Of a stretch of DNA of 50,097 nucleotides, positions 15,220-26,465 are shown piece by piece. The position numbers and the translations under genes are program-made. The DNA comes from Alphaproteobacteria bacterium (lineage in GTDB: Bacteria; Pseudomonadota; Alphaproteobacteria; Rhodobacterales; Rhodobacteraceae): the NCBI GenBank assembly GCA_030424865.1, contig JAUHVR010000027.1:1-50097 (forward strand), given 5' to 3'. Under the pieces are notes generated by a model that was not told the DNA's origin, did not search any database, and worked only from the letters and a program-made list of their open reading frames with translations. Every line of letters starts with the position of its first letter. Position 1 is the first letter of the stretch.

Positions 15220-16086
15220 CTAAGCCAAGCCGACCATCCGGCGGATATCATCCGGCGAAGCACCCTCGGCCCGATAGGTCGCGATGGCGCGCGCGTCGTC
15301 CCGCTTGGCCAGCCGTTTTCCAGTTTCGTCGCGGATCAGGCGGTGGTGGGTGTAGGCGGGCGTTTTCAGGCCGAAGAGCAGTTGCAACACAACATGGATC
15401 TTGGTGGCATCCGCCAGATCCTCGCCCCGCACCACATGGGTGATGCCCTGCGCGGCGTCGTCCAGCACCACCGACAGGTGATAGGACCCGGGGAAATCGC
15501 GGCGCGACAGGACAATGTCCCCGACAGTGTTGCGCAGGTCGTCTGCCGTGAACCGGACGCGGTGCGGCTCGGGCTCGGTTTCGTCGAACCCGAAATGTTC
15601 GTAGTCCTGAAGAACCCCCAGCGCCATTTCCATGTTCAGCCGAAGCGCCTCGCCTTCGGGCATGGGAAGCGCGCCGGACACGGGCTTGGCGCGACAGGTG
15701 CCCGGATAGATCAGGCCGTCGGGCCCATAGACCGGTTCGGCGCCTTCCTGCGGGGCGCTGGCCGCCGCCGCGATGTCGCGGCGCGAACAGGTGCAGGGAT
15801 AGAGCAGATCGCGCGCCCAAAGCGCCTGAAGCGCGTCTTGATAAGCTTGGCCCCGATCCGATTGCCGCATGGGATCGGCATCCCAGCCGATGCCCAGCCA
15901 GGCCAGATCATCATAAATCTGCTCTTCCCAATGGGCACGCGACCGGGTGTGGTCGATATCCTCGATCCGCAGCAGAAACTGCCCGCCCTTGGCGCGCGCC
16001 ATGTCGTGGGCCAGAAGCGCCGAATAGGCATGGCCCAGGTGCAGCGGCCCCGTCGGCGAGGGGGCAAACCGGGTGACAAAGCTCAC
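15220..16086 (-). CDS. gluQ: Glutamyl-Q tRNA(Asp) synthetase
   Basis: GluQRS is a truncated GluRS paralog that attaches glutamate to the queuosine base of tRNA-Asp. The 288-residue protein has the class I motifs HLGHAY (HIGH-like) and KRLAKR (KMSKS-like), no anticodon-binding domain, and zinc-site cysteines in CTCSRR and YPGTC. It starts with GTG, overlapping the stop of the upstream methyltransferase gene by four bases, so the two are translationally coupled. Confidence 0.93.
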   Translation of the reverse strand: MSFVTRFAPSPTGPLHLGHAYSALLAHDMARAKGGQFLLRIEDIDHTRSRAHWEEQIYDDLAWLGIGWDADPMRQSDRGQAYQDALQALWARDLLYPCTCSRRDIAAAASAPQEGAEPVYGPDGLIYPGTCRAKPVSGALPMPEGEALRLNMEMALGVLQDYEHFGFDETEPEPHRVRFTADDLRNTVGDIVLSRRDFPGSYHLSVVLDDAAQGITHVVRGEDLADATKIHVVLQLLFGLKTPAYTHHRLIRDETGKRLAKRDDARAIATYRAEGASPDDIRRMVGLA

Positions 16087-16697
16087 GATTTGCGGATCAC
16101 GTAGACGTAGGACTTCAGACCGATGCCGGGCAGGTGCGGGCCGTATTCGCGCACCAGAAGCTGCGCGGCGCCTGTATCAAGGTATTCGTTCAGCTTGCCT
16201 TCGTTGACGGGGTCCGCCACCGCGTGGTCGTTGAACGAAAAGGCGAAGTATCCCCCGCGCCCGAGGCAGTTCATGATGTCGTCAAAAACCGTGATGGGCG
16301 CGGCGCCGGCCCCGATCACGCCAATGGCCGTGATGGCGGCATAGTCACCGGGGGTGCAGAGGTCCGCGTGACCCGGCGCGATTGCCTGCGTCGAGCGGTA
16401 GATCGATTTCTCTTGTGCCCGCGCCAGCATCTCTGCCGAGATGTCCATGCCGTCGATCACCTCAAATCCGGCCATGCGCAGCGCAAGACCGGACAGGCCC
16501 GTGCCACAGCCAAAGTCCAGAACGGGGGCGTGCGGTTCGGGCATGACCGAGAACAGCGCCTCGGCGCAGCGACCCGGCGTGGCATAGCCGTTCTCGGCCA
16601 CCTCGTCTTCGTAACTTTTGGCCCAGGCGTCGTACAGCGCCTGGGTCTCTTCGGGCCCGGTCACGCCATAGGCCTTGTCCAAGAAGCGATCTGTCAT
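16083..16697 (-). CDS. Class I SAM-dependent methyltransferase, substrate unknown
   Basis: This 204-residue protein has the SAM-binding motif VLDFGCGTGLSGLALR, the acidic motif II position in VIDGMDIS, and motif IV-like residues further on. The short length without an extra domain fits small-molecule or tetratricopeptide-associated methyltransferases. It is transcribed with gluQ (four-base overlap), and trmFO lies upstream on the same strand with a 13-base gap, so all three may be one operon with a tRNA-modification theme. That link does not prove an RNA substrate. Confidence 0.82.
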   Translation of the reverse strand: MTDRFLDKAYGVTGPEETQALYDAWAKSYEDEVAENGYATPGRCAEALFSVMPEPHAPVLDFGCGTGLSGLALRMAGFEVIDGMDISAEMLARAQEKSIYRSTQAIAPGHADLCTPGDYAAITAIGVIGAGAAPITVFDDIMNCLGRGGYFAFSFNDHAVADPVNEGKLNEYLDTGAAQLLVREYGPHLPGIGLKSYVYVIRKS

Positions 16698-16710
16698 GAC
16701 CGCATGTTAA

Positions 16711-18075
16711 TCACTCGGCCGCAGAGGCGTCCAGCGTTTGTGCCTGCAGCCACCCGGACCAGGCCGCCTTGGCGCGGTCGGTATAGGCCTTGTAGCGGTC
16801 CTTGCGTCCGCGCCGTCCGCCCTTCAGCCCGTCTACCGGGCGGAAGAGGCCAAAGTTCACGTTCATCGGTTGAAAGGTCTTGGCCTCGGCCCCGCCCGTA
16901 ATGTGATGCACCAGCGCGCCATGGGCGGTGTCCTGCGGCACCTGGGGCAGGTCCTGGCCCAGGATTTCGGCCGCCGCCATCCGGCCCGCCAGCAGACCCA
17001 TTGCGGCGCTTTCCACGTAGCCCTCGACGCCCGTCACCTGACCGGCAAAGCGGATGTTCGGCCTGGATTTCAGCCGCATCGAGGCATCCAGCAGCGTGGG
17101 CGAATTCAGGAAGGTGTTGCGGTGGATGCCGCCCAGCCGCGCGAACTTGGCGTCCTGCAGGCCGGGGATCATCCGCAAGACCTCGGTTTGCGCGCCGTAT
17201 TTCATCTTGGTCTGGAAACCAACGATGTTGAACAGCGTCCCCAGTGCATTGTCCCGGCGCAGTTGCACAACCGCATGTGCCTTGACGTCCGGCTGATGCG
17301 GGTTGGTCAGGCCCACCGGTTTCATCGGTCCGTGGCGCAGGGTCTCGCGACCGCGTTCGGCCATGACCTCGATCGGCAGACAGCCGTCAAAGTAGCCGGC
17401 GGTTTCACCTTCGTGGAACTCGGTCTTGTCCGCCCCCAGAAGCGCGTCGATGAACGCCTCGTACTGGTCCTTGGTCATCGGGCAGTTCAGGTAGGCGGTG
17501 CGCTCTTCCTCGGTCTCGCCCTTGTCATAGCGCGACTGCATCCAGGCCTGGGACATGTCGATGCTTTCGGCGTAGACAATGGGCGCAATGGCGTCGAAAA
17601 AGGCCAGCGCCTCGGCCCCGGTTTCCTGCTGGATCGCGGCCCCCAAGGCGGGCGAGGTCAGCGGCCCCGTGGCAAAGATCCAATGACCCTGATCGGGCAG
17701 GTCGCTGACTTCTTCGTGGCTGATGCGGATGTTGTCCTGCGCCTGGATGGCCTCGGTCACCGAAACGGCAAAGGGATCACGGTCCACCGCCAGCGCGCCG
17801 CCAGCAGGCAGGCGATGGCGATAGGCGGTCGACATGATCAACCCGTTGGCCGCCTTCATCTCCCAGTGCAGCAGACCGACGGCGTTCTGTTCGTCGTCGT
17901 CCGACCGGAACGAGTTCGAGCACACCATCTCGCCCAGATGGCCGGTGCGGTGGGCAAAGGTTTCGACCTTGGGGCGCATTTCATGCAGGACAACCTGCAC
18001 GCCCATGTTTGCGGCCTGCCAGGCGGCCTCGGATCCGGCCATGCCGCCGCCGACGATATGAAGGGTCTGTGTCAT
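16711..18075 (-). CDS. trmFO: tRNA (uracil-54-C5)-methyltransferase, folate- and FAD-dependent
   Basis: TrmFO makes ribothymidine at U54 of tRNA using methylenetetrahydrofolate and FADH2. Visible are the dinucleotide motif [13 protein letters not shown] at the N-terminus, the catalytic-cysteine segment [12 protein letters not shown] and the second conserved cysteine in [14 protein letters not shown]. The ATG at 18075 gives 454 residues and the family N-terminus; the frame remains open for 23 more codons upstream. It replaces SAM-dependent TrmA in alphaproteobacteria. Confidence 0.95.
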   Translation of the reverse strand: MTQTLHIVGGGMAGSEAAWQAANMGVQVVLHEMRPKVETFAHRTGHLGEMVCSNSFRSDDDEQNAVGLLHWEMKAANGLIMSTAYRHRLPAGGALAVDRDPFAVSVTEAIQAQDNIRISHEEVSDLPDQGHWIFATGPLTSPALGAAIQQETGAEALAFFDAIAPIVYAESIDMSQAWMQSRYDKGETEEERTAYLNCPMTKDQYEAFIDALLGADKTEFHEGETAGYFDGCLPIEVMAERGRETLRHGPMKPVGLTNPHQPDVKAHAVVQLRRDNALGTLFNIVGFQTKMKYGAQTEVLRMIPGLQDAKFARLGGIHRNTFLNSPTLLDASMRLKSRPNIRFAGQVTGVEGYVESAAMGLLAGRMAAAEILGQDLPQVPQDTAHGALVHHITGGAEAKTFQPMNVNFGLFRPVDGLKGGRRGRKDRYKAYTDRAKAAWSGWLQAQTLDASAAE

Positions 18076-18212
18076 GGGCGGGATGTAGGGGATTTTGGCG
18101 GAAAGCAAAAGTACCTGATGCTTGCGCTTGTGCCGTGACGTCAAATCACACGTTGCTTGCGCGTATGGGCCGTCTGCGCGCAGCGTGCAGACAAACGAAG
18201 AGGCGAGGGTAT

Positions 18213-18632
18213 ATGATCAAGGTTCCGGCAGACGAGATGATGGACTTTCTGGACGAGGTTTTTCCGCAGGTGCGCGGCGAGTTCGCCATCGACCGGCTGG
18301 ATGACGAGTTGCTGATCATGCGCCTGCTTGTGGGCGAACGTCACCTGCGACCCGGGGGCACAATCTCGGGCCCGTCGATTTTCGCGCTTGCGGATGTTGG
18401 GGCCTATGTGGCCACCATGGCGCGGATCGGAAAAGAGGCCCTGGCAGTGACGACCAATTGTTCGATCGACTTCATGCGGAAACCTGTTGCCGGGCGCGAC
18501 CTGCTTGTCCATGCCCGCGTGCTGAAACTGGGAAAGGCGCTCTGCGTTGTGGATTGTCTGATGTATTCAGAGGGATCGGACGCCCCCGTCGCGCGCGCCT
18601 CGCTGACCTATTCGATCCCGCCAGCCAGATAG
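18213..18632 (+). CDS. PaaI-family acyl-CoA thioesterase
   Basis: This 139-residue hotdog-fold protein contains the [18 protein letters not shown] helix region and the [14 protein letters not shown] strand typical of PaaI/YbgC-like thioesterases. GAGGCGAGGG lies upstream of the ATG at 18213; earlier in-frame codons lack a ribosome site and run into the trmFO promoter region. Likely activity is hydrolysis of aromatic or short acyl-CoA; the substrate is not determined. It is monocistronic. Confidence 0.85.
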   Translation: MIKVPADEMMDFLDEVFPQVRGEFAIDRLDDELLIMRLLVGERHLRPGGTISGPSIFALADVGAYVATMARIGKEALAVTTNCSIDFMRKPVAGRDLLVHARVLKLGKALCVVDCLMYSEGSDAPVARASLTYSIPPAR

Positions 18633-18678
18633 CCTGGCCCAGCGACCTCACCCTGAGGCTGCCTCTGCACGGTTTCCC

Positions 18679-19248
18679 TTATTTCCTGCCGTTCATCGGG
18701 TCCGATTGCCATTCGGCGACAAGGGCCAGCAACACCCGGATCTTGTGCAACTCTTGTTTGACCACGGGGGATGGTCCACCTGTCTCTGCACTCGAAGACA
18801 AGAGCCGTGCTTGTTCGTCCAAAAGTCGGGCCGAGGTGTTTTCCAGCACACGGGTGCGGGCCGCCTTGTCTGCCGAGGTCAACATCTCAAAGACCAGCCG
18901 ACCCACGTCGATGGGGGCGACCTGACCGGCCTCTGCGGTCTTCAGCGCCAGATCATTGGACATGCCGATAACGTGACCCTTGTCCGGGGCGACCTGCAGC
19001 CTGTTGGCGAGCATCCGAAACTCTGATCCCGTGAAAATCACGAGGTCAAAGGCCTTGATCTCGTCCGGCAGTGTATCCTTGGTGTCGTCAGGTTTTGGCA
19101 GCCCCACCATGGGCCGCTGGCCCTCATGTTCGTCGTACAGGTCCGGTATCGCCCCGAATTCACCCCCGCCAGGCATGTGGCCGGGATGCGGGGTCACGAG
19201 CGTGGGACAGACAAGCAGCGTCACCGTCAGAATCTTCGGCAGATACAC
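18679..19248 (-). CDS. Exported protein of unknown function
   Basis: This 189-residue protein starts with GTG, preceded by GAGGCG. A signal peptide (MYLPKILTVTLLVCPTLVTP) is followed by a His-Pro-Gly-His stretch, a proline-rich acidic segment, and a long helical C-terminal region rich in Ala, Leu and Glu with no cysteines. I recognise no family. It is convergent with the thioesterase gene. The 348 bases upstream hold no gene and include dyads listed separately. Confidence 0.6.
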   Translation of the reverse strand: MYLPKILTVTLLVCPTLVTPHPGHMPGGGEFGAIPDLYDEHEGQRPMVGLPKPDDTKDTLPDEIKAFDLVIFTGSEFRMLANRLQVAPDKGHVIGMSNDLALKTAEAGQVAPIDVGRLVFEMLTSADKAARTRVLENTSARLLDEQARLLSSSAETGGPSPVVKQELHKIRVLLALVAEWQSDPMNGRK

Positions 19249-19448
19249 AAGACGCCTCGCAGGGTTGCGACATTGGTTTGGACGGTAGGTTTGGGGTCAA
19301 TTTCTGTCAACCGACGCCCAAGGCCGTGTCCGGTCACTTGGCGGCTGGTCGCAGAGAGTGAAGCAGCGGACAATCTTGTCAAGGCGAGGGCACTGTGTCC
19401 AGAAATGCCCCAGGGTTGATCGAAACAAACTCAAATCCTCCGCATTTT

Positions 19449-19501
19449 GGTCCCAATTCCGGGTGAATTCAGGACCGTTGCGGCGTCGAGTGTGCGACTC
19501 G
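19449..19501. promoter_or_regulatory. Two dyads in the 348-base gap before the calcium-binding protein gene
   Basis: The gap 19249-19596 contains no convincing gene. It holds an imperfect dyad from GGTCC (19449) through ATTC and GAAT to GGACC (19476), and a perfect short one, CGAGT-GTGCG-ACTCG (19487-19501). They lie 100-150 bases before the ATG at 19597, where operators or an RNA leader hairpin would be expected. A T-rich stretch follows at 19549-19577. Confidence 0.3.
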
Positions 19502-19596
19502 CAACAGTCAGGTTGGGGGACCTGTCTGGTTTGAGTTACGTGGCCAGCTTGTTTTTCGGCTTTTTTGATTTTTGATCCGGCGTTCGGAGTTGTGAA

Positions 19597-21891
<2,295 letters not shown>

Positions 21892-21919
21892 GGCGCGAAT
21901 GGCCTGACAAATTGACGAT

Positions 21920-21951
21920 CGCCGGCGGGATCCCTGCCGGCGTTCTTGTTT
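21920..21951 (+). terminator. Terminator after the CARDB-like protein gene
   Basis: CGCCGGC (21920-21926) pairs with GCCGGCG (21936-21942) and is followed by TTCTTGTTT. It lies 29 bases after the stop codon at 21891. Confidence 0.7.
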
Positions 21952-21979
21952 GCTGTGGCCAAGGCAGGCCTGCGCAATC

Positions 21980-22006
21980 AAAAAGGGGCGCGGACAATCC
22001 GCGCCC
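21980..22006 (-). terminator. Terminator after the DUF1127 gene
   Basis: On the minus strand GGGCGCGGA pairs perfectly with TCCGCGCCC across a three-base loop (22006 to 21986), followed by CTTTTTG. It lies 30 bases beyond the DUF1127 stop and faces the opposite terminator at 21920-21951. Confidence 0.8.
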
Positions 22007-22036
22007 TCAGTTGGAAGAGGTTCCGGCGGCCAGGGA

Positions 22037-22270
22037 TCAGCCGTGCCAGAACATCCGGCGCGCCTCGTCCTGTGCGGCGCGGGGATTCAAACCGATGTCT
22101 TTCAGATGATGCGGCTCAAGTCGGGCCAGGGCCTTGCGTGTGCGATGACGGGTCGACCATTTGTCGAGGGTGACAGCCACGCGCAGGGCCGCGACCGCCA
22201 AGGGCGCCAGCGGTTGATTGTTGGCCAGGTAGGCCAGATCAGAGGTCATCAGTGCGTTAGGCTGTGTCAT
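22037..22270 (-). CDS. DUF1127 small protein
   Basis: This 77-residue protein has the DUF1127 core near the C-terminus: RTRKALARLEPHHLKDIGL, followed by NPRAAQDEARRMFW. Such arginine-rich small proteins occur widely in Rhodobacterales, and some relatives affect RNA turnover and phosphate or stress responses; no role can be read here. AAGGAG lies nine bases before the ATG at 22270. It is divergent from a MocR regulator gene across a region packed with ATACAAT repeats, so it is a likely target of that regulator. Confidence 0.85.
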   Translation of the reverse strand: MTQPNALMTSDLAYLANNQPLAPLAVAALRVAVTLDKWSTRHRTRKALARLEPHHLKDIGLNPRAAQDEARRMFWHG

Positions 22271-22285
22271 CGCGAGTCTCCTTGA

Positions 22286-22378
22286 ATTGTATTGACACAA
22301 TATCAACATTGTTGCTATACAATAGGTGATACAATGTGGATTGTATGAAGTACACGGATATATTGTGATGGATACAAT
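22286..22378. promoter_or_regulatory. Array of ATACAAT sites and a near-consensus promoter between DUF1127 and the MocR gene
   Basis: ATACAAT occurs on the plus strand at 22317-22323, 22329-22335 and 22372-22378, and as its complement ATTGTAT at 22286-22292 and 22340-22346. A shorter dyad, ACAAT-N6-ATTGT, spans 22297-22312. TTGACA (22292-22297) and TATACA (22316-22321), 18 bases apart, form a strong promoter for the MocR gene. The -10 box overlaps one ATACAAT. The last copy overlaps the second and third codons of the MocR gene. MocR-type regulators often bind repeated short sites at their own divergent promoters, so these are the best operator candidates. Confidence 0.65.
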
Positions 22379-23771
22379 TTTGCAGTTGTACCGGCCCGAG
22401 GGGCATCCCGCCAAATACAAGGCGGTGATCGAGGCCATACGGCAGTCAATTGAGACCCATGTGCTGGCACCGGGGGACAAGCTGCCTCCGGTCCGGGATC
22501 TGGCCTGGGACCTGAAGATAACACCGGGCACTGTTGCGCGGGCCTATACGGCATTGACCGACGAGGGGGTGCTGACCGCCGCTGTCGGGCGGGGCACCTT
22601 TGTGGCAAAGCCCGACAAGCGCAAGCACGGCGTCTTTGACCAGCGGTGGGACTGGCCGGTGCAGGACGACACCTCGCCCATGGTCAACCTCTTTTCACCC
22701 AAGCTGCCGGACGTCGGGCAGGTGGCCCTGATCCATGACGCAATGGCGCAGCTGTCGTCGCGGCCCTCGCTCGATCTGCTCAGCTATCCCACCCGCGCCG
22801 CCTTTGAACCGGCTCGTCAAGCCGTGATGCGCTGGCTGGCGGACACGCCGCTGGGGCCGCTTGATCAGGATGATATCGTGCTGAGCCACGGAGGGCAGAA
22901 CGGCGTGACGCTTGTCATGCAGGCCGTGCTGCGCGGGCGGCGGCCGGTCGTGGTGGTCGAGGAGCTATGTTATCCCGGCTTCCGGCGCGCGGCTGAACTG
23001 ATGCGGGCCGAAGTCGTGTCGGTGCCGATGGACGACCAGGGCATCATCCCCGAGGCGCTCGAGGCCGTGGTGCAGCGCCATGACGCGCACCTGCTGTGTA
23101 CCTCGCCCGAGATCCAGAATCCCACCGGCGCGATCACGCCGCTGGAGCGCCGCAAGAAGATTGCCGAGATCGCCCGGCGCTACGACATGCATATTCTCGA
23201 GGACGATTGCTATCGCATCGCCCAGTCGCATGACCTGTGCTACCGCGCGCTATTGCCGAACCACAGCTGGTACGTGGCCTCGATCTCGAAGGCGCTGACG
23301 CCCGCGCTGCGCGTGGGCTTTGTGGTGGCACCGCATGAGAAACGTGCCGATCTGCGACGGGTGGCCGAACACGGCTTTTTTGGGCTGGCGCTGCCCTTGG
23401 CGCATCTGACTGCCGATCTGCTGTCGCGGGACGAAACCTACGAGGTCGTTGACCGTGTGAACATCGCCTTGGCGGACCTGGTGCGGCGGGCGGTCAACAT
23501 CCTGGGCGGATATGACGTGTCGTGGCGCGAGGACGTGCCGTTCCTGTGGCTGAAGCTGCCGCAGGGCTGGCGGGCCGGGGCCTTTTGTCAGGCGGCCGAG
23601 GCGCAAGGCGTCCAGGTGCGCTCCGCCGAGGACTTTGCCATGCGTGACGCCCGGGCGCCGCACGCGGTGCGGGTGGCAATGAACGCCCAAACCTCGATCG
23701 AGCGCTTCGAGGCCGCGATTCTGTGCCTGCGCCGCCTGCTGGACAACCCGCCCGAGCGGATTGCGGTCTGA
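22368..23771 (+). CDS. MocR/PdxR-type regulator (GntR HTH fused to class I aminotransferase)
   Basis: This 467-residue protein has an N-terminal GntR winged helix (about residues 15-80, with LPPVRDLAWDLKITPGTVAR). It continues into a fold-type I aminotransferase domain with the PLP lysine in SISKALTPALR (Lys308) and SPEIQNPTGAI before it. Such proteins sense an amine, amino acid or pyridoxal phosphate through the aminotransferase domain (GabR, TauR, PdxR types). The effector is not evident, because the only divergent partner is a DUF1127 gene. The ATG at 22368 is preferred; a GTG at 22326 would overlap the operator array. Confidence 0.9.
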   Translation: MDTILQLYRPEGHPAKYKAVIEAIRQSIETHVLAPGDKLPPVRDLAWDLKITPGTVARAYTALTDEGVLTAAVGRGTFVAKPDKRKHGVFDQRWDWPVQDDTSPMVNLFSPKLPDVGQVALIHDAMAQLSSRPSLDLLSYPTRAAFEPARQAVMRWLADTPLGPLDQDDIVLSHGGQNGVTLVMQAVLRGRRPVVVVEELCYPGFRRAAELMRAEVVSVPMDDQGIIPEALEAVVQRHDAHLLCTSPEIQNPTGAITPLERRKKIAEIARRYDMHILEDDCYRIAQSHDLCYRALLPNHSWYVASISKALTPALRVGFVVAPHEKRADLRRVAEHGFFGLALPLAHLTADLLSRDETYEVVDRVNIALADLVRRAVNILGGYDVSWREDVPFLWLKLPQGWRAGAFCQAAEAQGVQVRSAEDFAMRDARAPHAVRVAMNAQTSIERFEAAILCLRRLLDNPPERIAV

Positions 23772-23851
23772 GCGGTCGGAAATGATGGGGTAATATGATA
23801 CCTATTTTTCAAGCCGTTGAAAACATGAAGTTAATTCGCGTTTCATGCGCT

Positions 23852-23879
23852 TGACTGCGCGCGCGACATGCTTATAACC
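23852..23879 (+). promoter_or_regulatory. Promoter of the rplM-rpsI operon
   Basis: TTGACT (23852-23857) and TATAAC (23874-23879) are 16 bases apart, 67 bases before the rplM ATG. This is the strongest promoter match in the 174-base gap and fits a highly expressed ribosomal operon. Confidence 0.6.
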
Positions 23880-23945
23880 CGCCCATCGGATATCAGGGTG
23901 ACCCTTTGGGTGGCCCGAGGCACTTGAACCAAGGGTAACCCCATC

Positions 23946-24410
23946 ATGAAAACCTTTTCTGCTACGCCCGCAGATATCGAGAAAAAGTGGATCATCATCG
24001 ACGCCGAAGGCGTGGTGCTGGGCCGTCTTGCCTCGATCGTTGCGATGCGCCTGCGCGGCAAACACAAGCCGTCGTTCACCCCGCACATGGACATGGGTGA
24101 CAATGTCATCGTGATCAACGCGGACAAGATCCAGCTGACCGGCAACAAGCGTCAGGAAAACTACTACTGGCACACCGGTCACCCGGGCGGCATCAAGGCC
24201 CGTACCAAGCAGCAGATCCTGGAAGGCGACTACCCCGAGCGCGTCGTTCAGAAAGCTGTTCAGCGCATGCTGCCTGGCAACCGCCTGGCCCGCAAGCAAA
24301 TGACCAACCTGCGCGTCTATGCAGGGGCCGAGCATCCGCACGAGGCGCAGTCGCCTGAAGTGCTGGACGTGAAGTCGATGAACTCCAAGAACACCCGGGT
24401 GGCGAAATAA
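23946..24410 (+). CDS. rplM: 50S ribosomal protein L13
   Basis: L13 is an early assembly protein of the large subunit. The 154-residue sequence has the family features [37 protein letters not shown] and the C-terminal [19 protein letters not shown] precedes the ATG. The stop overlaps the next ATG (TAATG), coupling L13 to S9 as in most bacteria. Confidence 0.98.
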   Translation: MKTFSATPADIEKKWIIIDAEGVVLGRLASIVAMRLRGKHKPSFTPHMDMGDNVIVINADKIQLTGNKRQENYYWHTGHPGGIKARTKQQILEGDYPERVVQKAVQRMLPGNRLARKQMTNLRVYAGAEHPHEAQSPEVLDVKSMNSKNTRVAK

Positions 24411-24898
24411 TGGCTGATCAAATCAACTCGCTGGAAGACCTGAACGAAGTGGCCGGCATCGAGGCTGCTGCTGTTGTCGTCGAAGATCCGCGTGAACCCG
24501 TTCGTGACGAGCTGGGCCGTTCCTACGCCACCGGCAAGCGGAAAGACGCGGTTGCCCGTGTCTGGATCAAGCCCGGCTCGGGCAAGGTCACCGTCAATGG
24601 CAAGGACATGGACGTCTACTTTGCGCGCCCTGTTCTGCAGATGATCCTGCGCCAGCCGTTCACCGTCGCTGGTGTCGAAGGTGAATTCGACGTCATGGCA
24701 ACCGTCAAGGGCGGCGGCCTGTCGGGTCAGGCCGGTGCGGTCAAGCACGGCATCTCGAAGGCGCTGCAGCTTTACGATCCCGCCCTGCGCGGCGCACTGA
24801 AAGCCGCTGGCTTCCTGACCCGCGACAGCCGCGTGGTCGAGCGTAAGAAATTCGGTAAGCGCAAGGCGCGCCGGAGCTTCCAGTTCTCGAAGCGTTAA
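24410..24898 (+). CDS. rpsI: 30S ribosomal protein S9
   Basis: S9 contacts P-site tRNA with its C-terminal tail; here the last residues are FQFSKR, matching the conserved end. The 162 residues include an acidic N-terminal extension of about 35 residues before [14 protein letters not shown], typical of alphaproteobacterial S9. It is followed 30 bases later by a strong terminator. Confidence 0.98.
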   Translation: MADQINSLEDLNEVAGIEAAAVVVEDPREPVRDELGRSYATGKRKDAVARVWIKPGSGKVTVNGKDMDVYFARPVLQMILRQPFTVAGVEGEFDVMATVKGGGLSGQAGAVKHGISKALQLYDPALRGALKAAGFLTRDSRVVERKKFGKRKARRSFQFSKR

Positions 24899-24927
24899 TC
24901 GCACAGCGATTTCCCAACGATTTCAAG

Positions 24928-24957
24928 ACGCCCGCAGTATTCTGCGGGCGTTTTTTT
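24928..24957 (+). terminator. Rho-independent terminator of rplM-rpsI
   Basis: ACGCCCGCAG (24928-24937) pairs perfectly with CTGCGGGCGT (24942-24951) across a four-base loop, and the stem runs into seven T residues (24951-24957). It lies 30 bases after the rpsI stop. Confidence 0.95.
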
Positions 24958-25270
24958 GTGCACATTACTCTCATTTGCCCTCTGTTTCCGCAGGCCAAAC
25001 AATTGCTGCCGAACCGCCCGATTATTGTTCCTGATTTGTCAAAGATTTGCTGCATCCCGCGGCCAAATTCGCCGCAACAGGCCGGCGGGACGCGGAATGA
25101 TCCTGTGGCGAAACGGATAACGAGCAGGCCAAAAAGCTTTTGAGATACGGGAGCCAGTGATGTGGTGTGGGTTGAGCAGCGGAAAGTCTTTGAAAACAAT
25201 GGGGTTTGGGGCGCACGGCGTGCTGTCTGACTGAATTTCGGATTCAGGACATCAGAAGGCTTTTCCCGAT
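24958..25270. other. Gene-free stretch before the alginate-lyase-like gene
   Basis: No convincing coding frame or RNA gene is visible in these 313 bases. The only structure I see is a perfect small hairpin, CTGAAT-TTCGG-ATTCAG (25231-25247), 24 bases before the ATG at 25271, which could be an operator or part of the leader. Confidence 0.4.
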
Positions 25271-26458
25271 ATGATCCAGATGAACCGACGCCAGGTCCTG
25301 CTGTCGGCGGCGGCGCTGCCGCTGGCCGGGTGCGCGGTGCCGAAGGGCCCGGAAGATCCTATGGAACGCCGGTTGGAGGCGTTTCACGTGCGCGATCCGC
25401 ACGCGGGCTACATCGATTTGGCACAGCGTCGCGCGATCTTGCAGACCAGCCGCGATCCTGTGCTTGCTGGCCTGCGCACGTCGCTTTTGAAGGGCGTAAA
25501 TTGCGAAAAGATCGCGCAGATTCCCGTTCAGGACGGGCAGATCACGTTGCCGACCTTTTATGGCGACAACGCTGGCTGGCGCCAGGCGGTCAAACCCTTT
25601 TGGGCGATTGAGCGGGCTGTGGCCAAGCTGGCCTCGGCGAACCTCGTGGCCCCGGATCGCCGCTATGCCGATTGCCTCATGTCCGTTCTGCTGAAATGGG
25701 CGCGACACGACGCAATGATGGAATTCACTTTTGAAAACAAGAACAAGCAGGCCTGGTTCCAGATTGAAGCAACCTTGTTCACCATGGCGCTGGCACTGTC
25801 CACGGTGCGTGCCGACGTGCGTCACCGCACAGCCGAGTTGGAGTTCATCGACGCCTGGTTCTTGCGGGTCGCGCATCACCACTATGCCATCGAAGGTGGC
25901 GAAGGCGGCACCTGCTGCAACAACCATTTCTATCGGCGGGCCCTTTACGCGACGATCATCGGGGTCATGGGGCAGGACGATCATTTGTTCCGCCAGGGGA
26001 TGAAGGCCATTCTGATGGCCCTGGAAGGGGCATTGCCCGATGGTGCGCTGCCGCTCGAGATGAAGCGCGGTGACCGTGCCGCGCATTATCAGAACTATGC
26101 TCTGAACTACCTGATCCCGATTGCCCAGATTGTCGAGCGTCAGGGCTATCCCGTGTGGAACATGTCGTTTGGGGGCAAATCCCTGCACACGTTGATCGCC
26201 TTCAACAACCGTGTGCTTATGGATCCGACAACCGTTCTGAAATATGCAGAGACCGAAGAACTCTATCTCGACTACCTCGAAGACGACCAGTACTTCGCCT
26301 GGTTCGAAATCTACCTGTCGAAGTTCCGCAGCGATTTCATGGAGACCTGGGCGGCCGGTCGCCGGCCCATGTTCAACCGCACCCTGGGCGGCAACCTGAC
26401 GGCGCTCTTTTATCGGGATCTTCGCGCAGAAGGGCGTTTGATGGCGCGCGGTGGCTGA
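25271..26458 (+). CDS. Alginate lyase-family (PL5-like) lipoprotein
   Basis: This 395-residue protein starts with a lipoprotein signal (lipobox LAGC, Cys at about residue 21). The body has the alginate-lyase family core: CNNHFYRRALYA, then a span with DGALPLEMKRGDRAAHYQNY, where the Asn-His and Arg/His-Tyr residues match the catalytic region of AlgL. AlgL-type enzymes cleave mannuronate-rich polymers in the periplasm. No alginate biosynthesis genes lie in the window, so the substrate may be another uronic-acid exopolysaccharide or an external polymer. AGAAGG lies upstream of the ATG; a second ATG nine bases later is possible. Confidence 0.78.
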   Translation: MIQMNRRQVLLSAAALPLAGCAVPKGPEDPMERRLEAFHVRDPHAGYIDLAQRRAILQTSRDPVLAGLRTSLLKGVNCEKIAQIPVQDGQITLPTFYGDNAGWRQAVKPFWAIERAVAKLASANLVAPDRRYADCLMSVLLKWARHDAMMEFTFENKNKQAWFQIEATLFTMALALSTVRADVRHRTAELEFIDAWFLRVAHHHYAIEGGEGGTCCNNHFYRRALYATIIGVMGQDDHLFRQGMKAILMALEGALPDGALPLEMKRGDRAAHYQNYALNYLIPIAQIVERQGYPVWNMSFGGKSLHTLIAFNNRVLMDPTTVLKYAETEELYLDYLEDDQYFAWFEIYLSKFRSDFMETWAAGRRPMFNRTLGGNLTALFYRDLRAEGRLMARGG

Positions 26459-26465
26459 GCGTGGC

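Noticed and set aside
16738-18138. Plus-strand frame of 466 codons over trmFO
   Set aside because: Antisense to trmFO, whose catalytic cysteines and FAD motif are clear.
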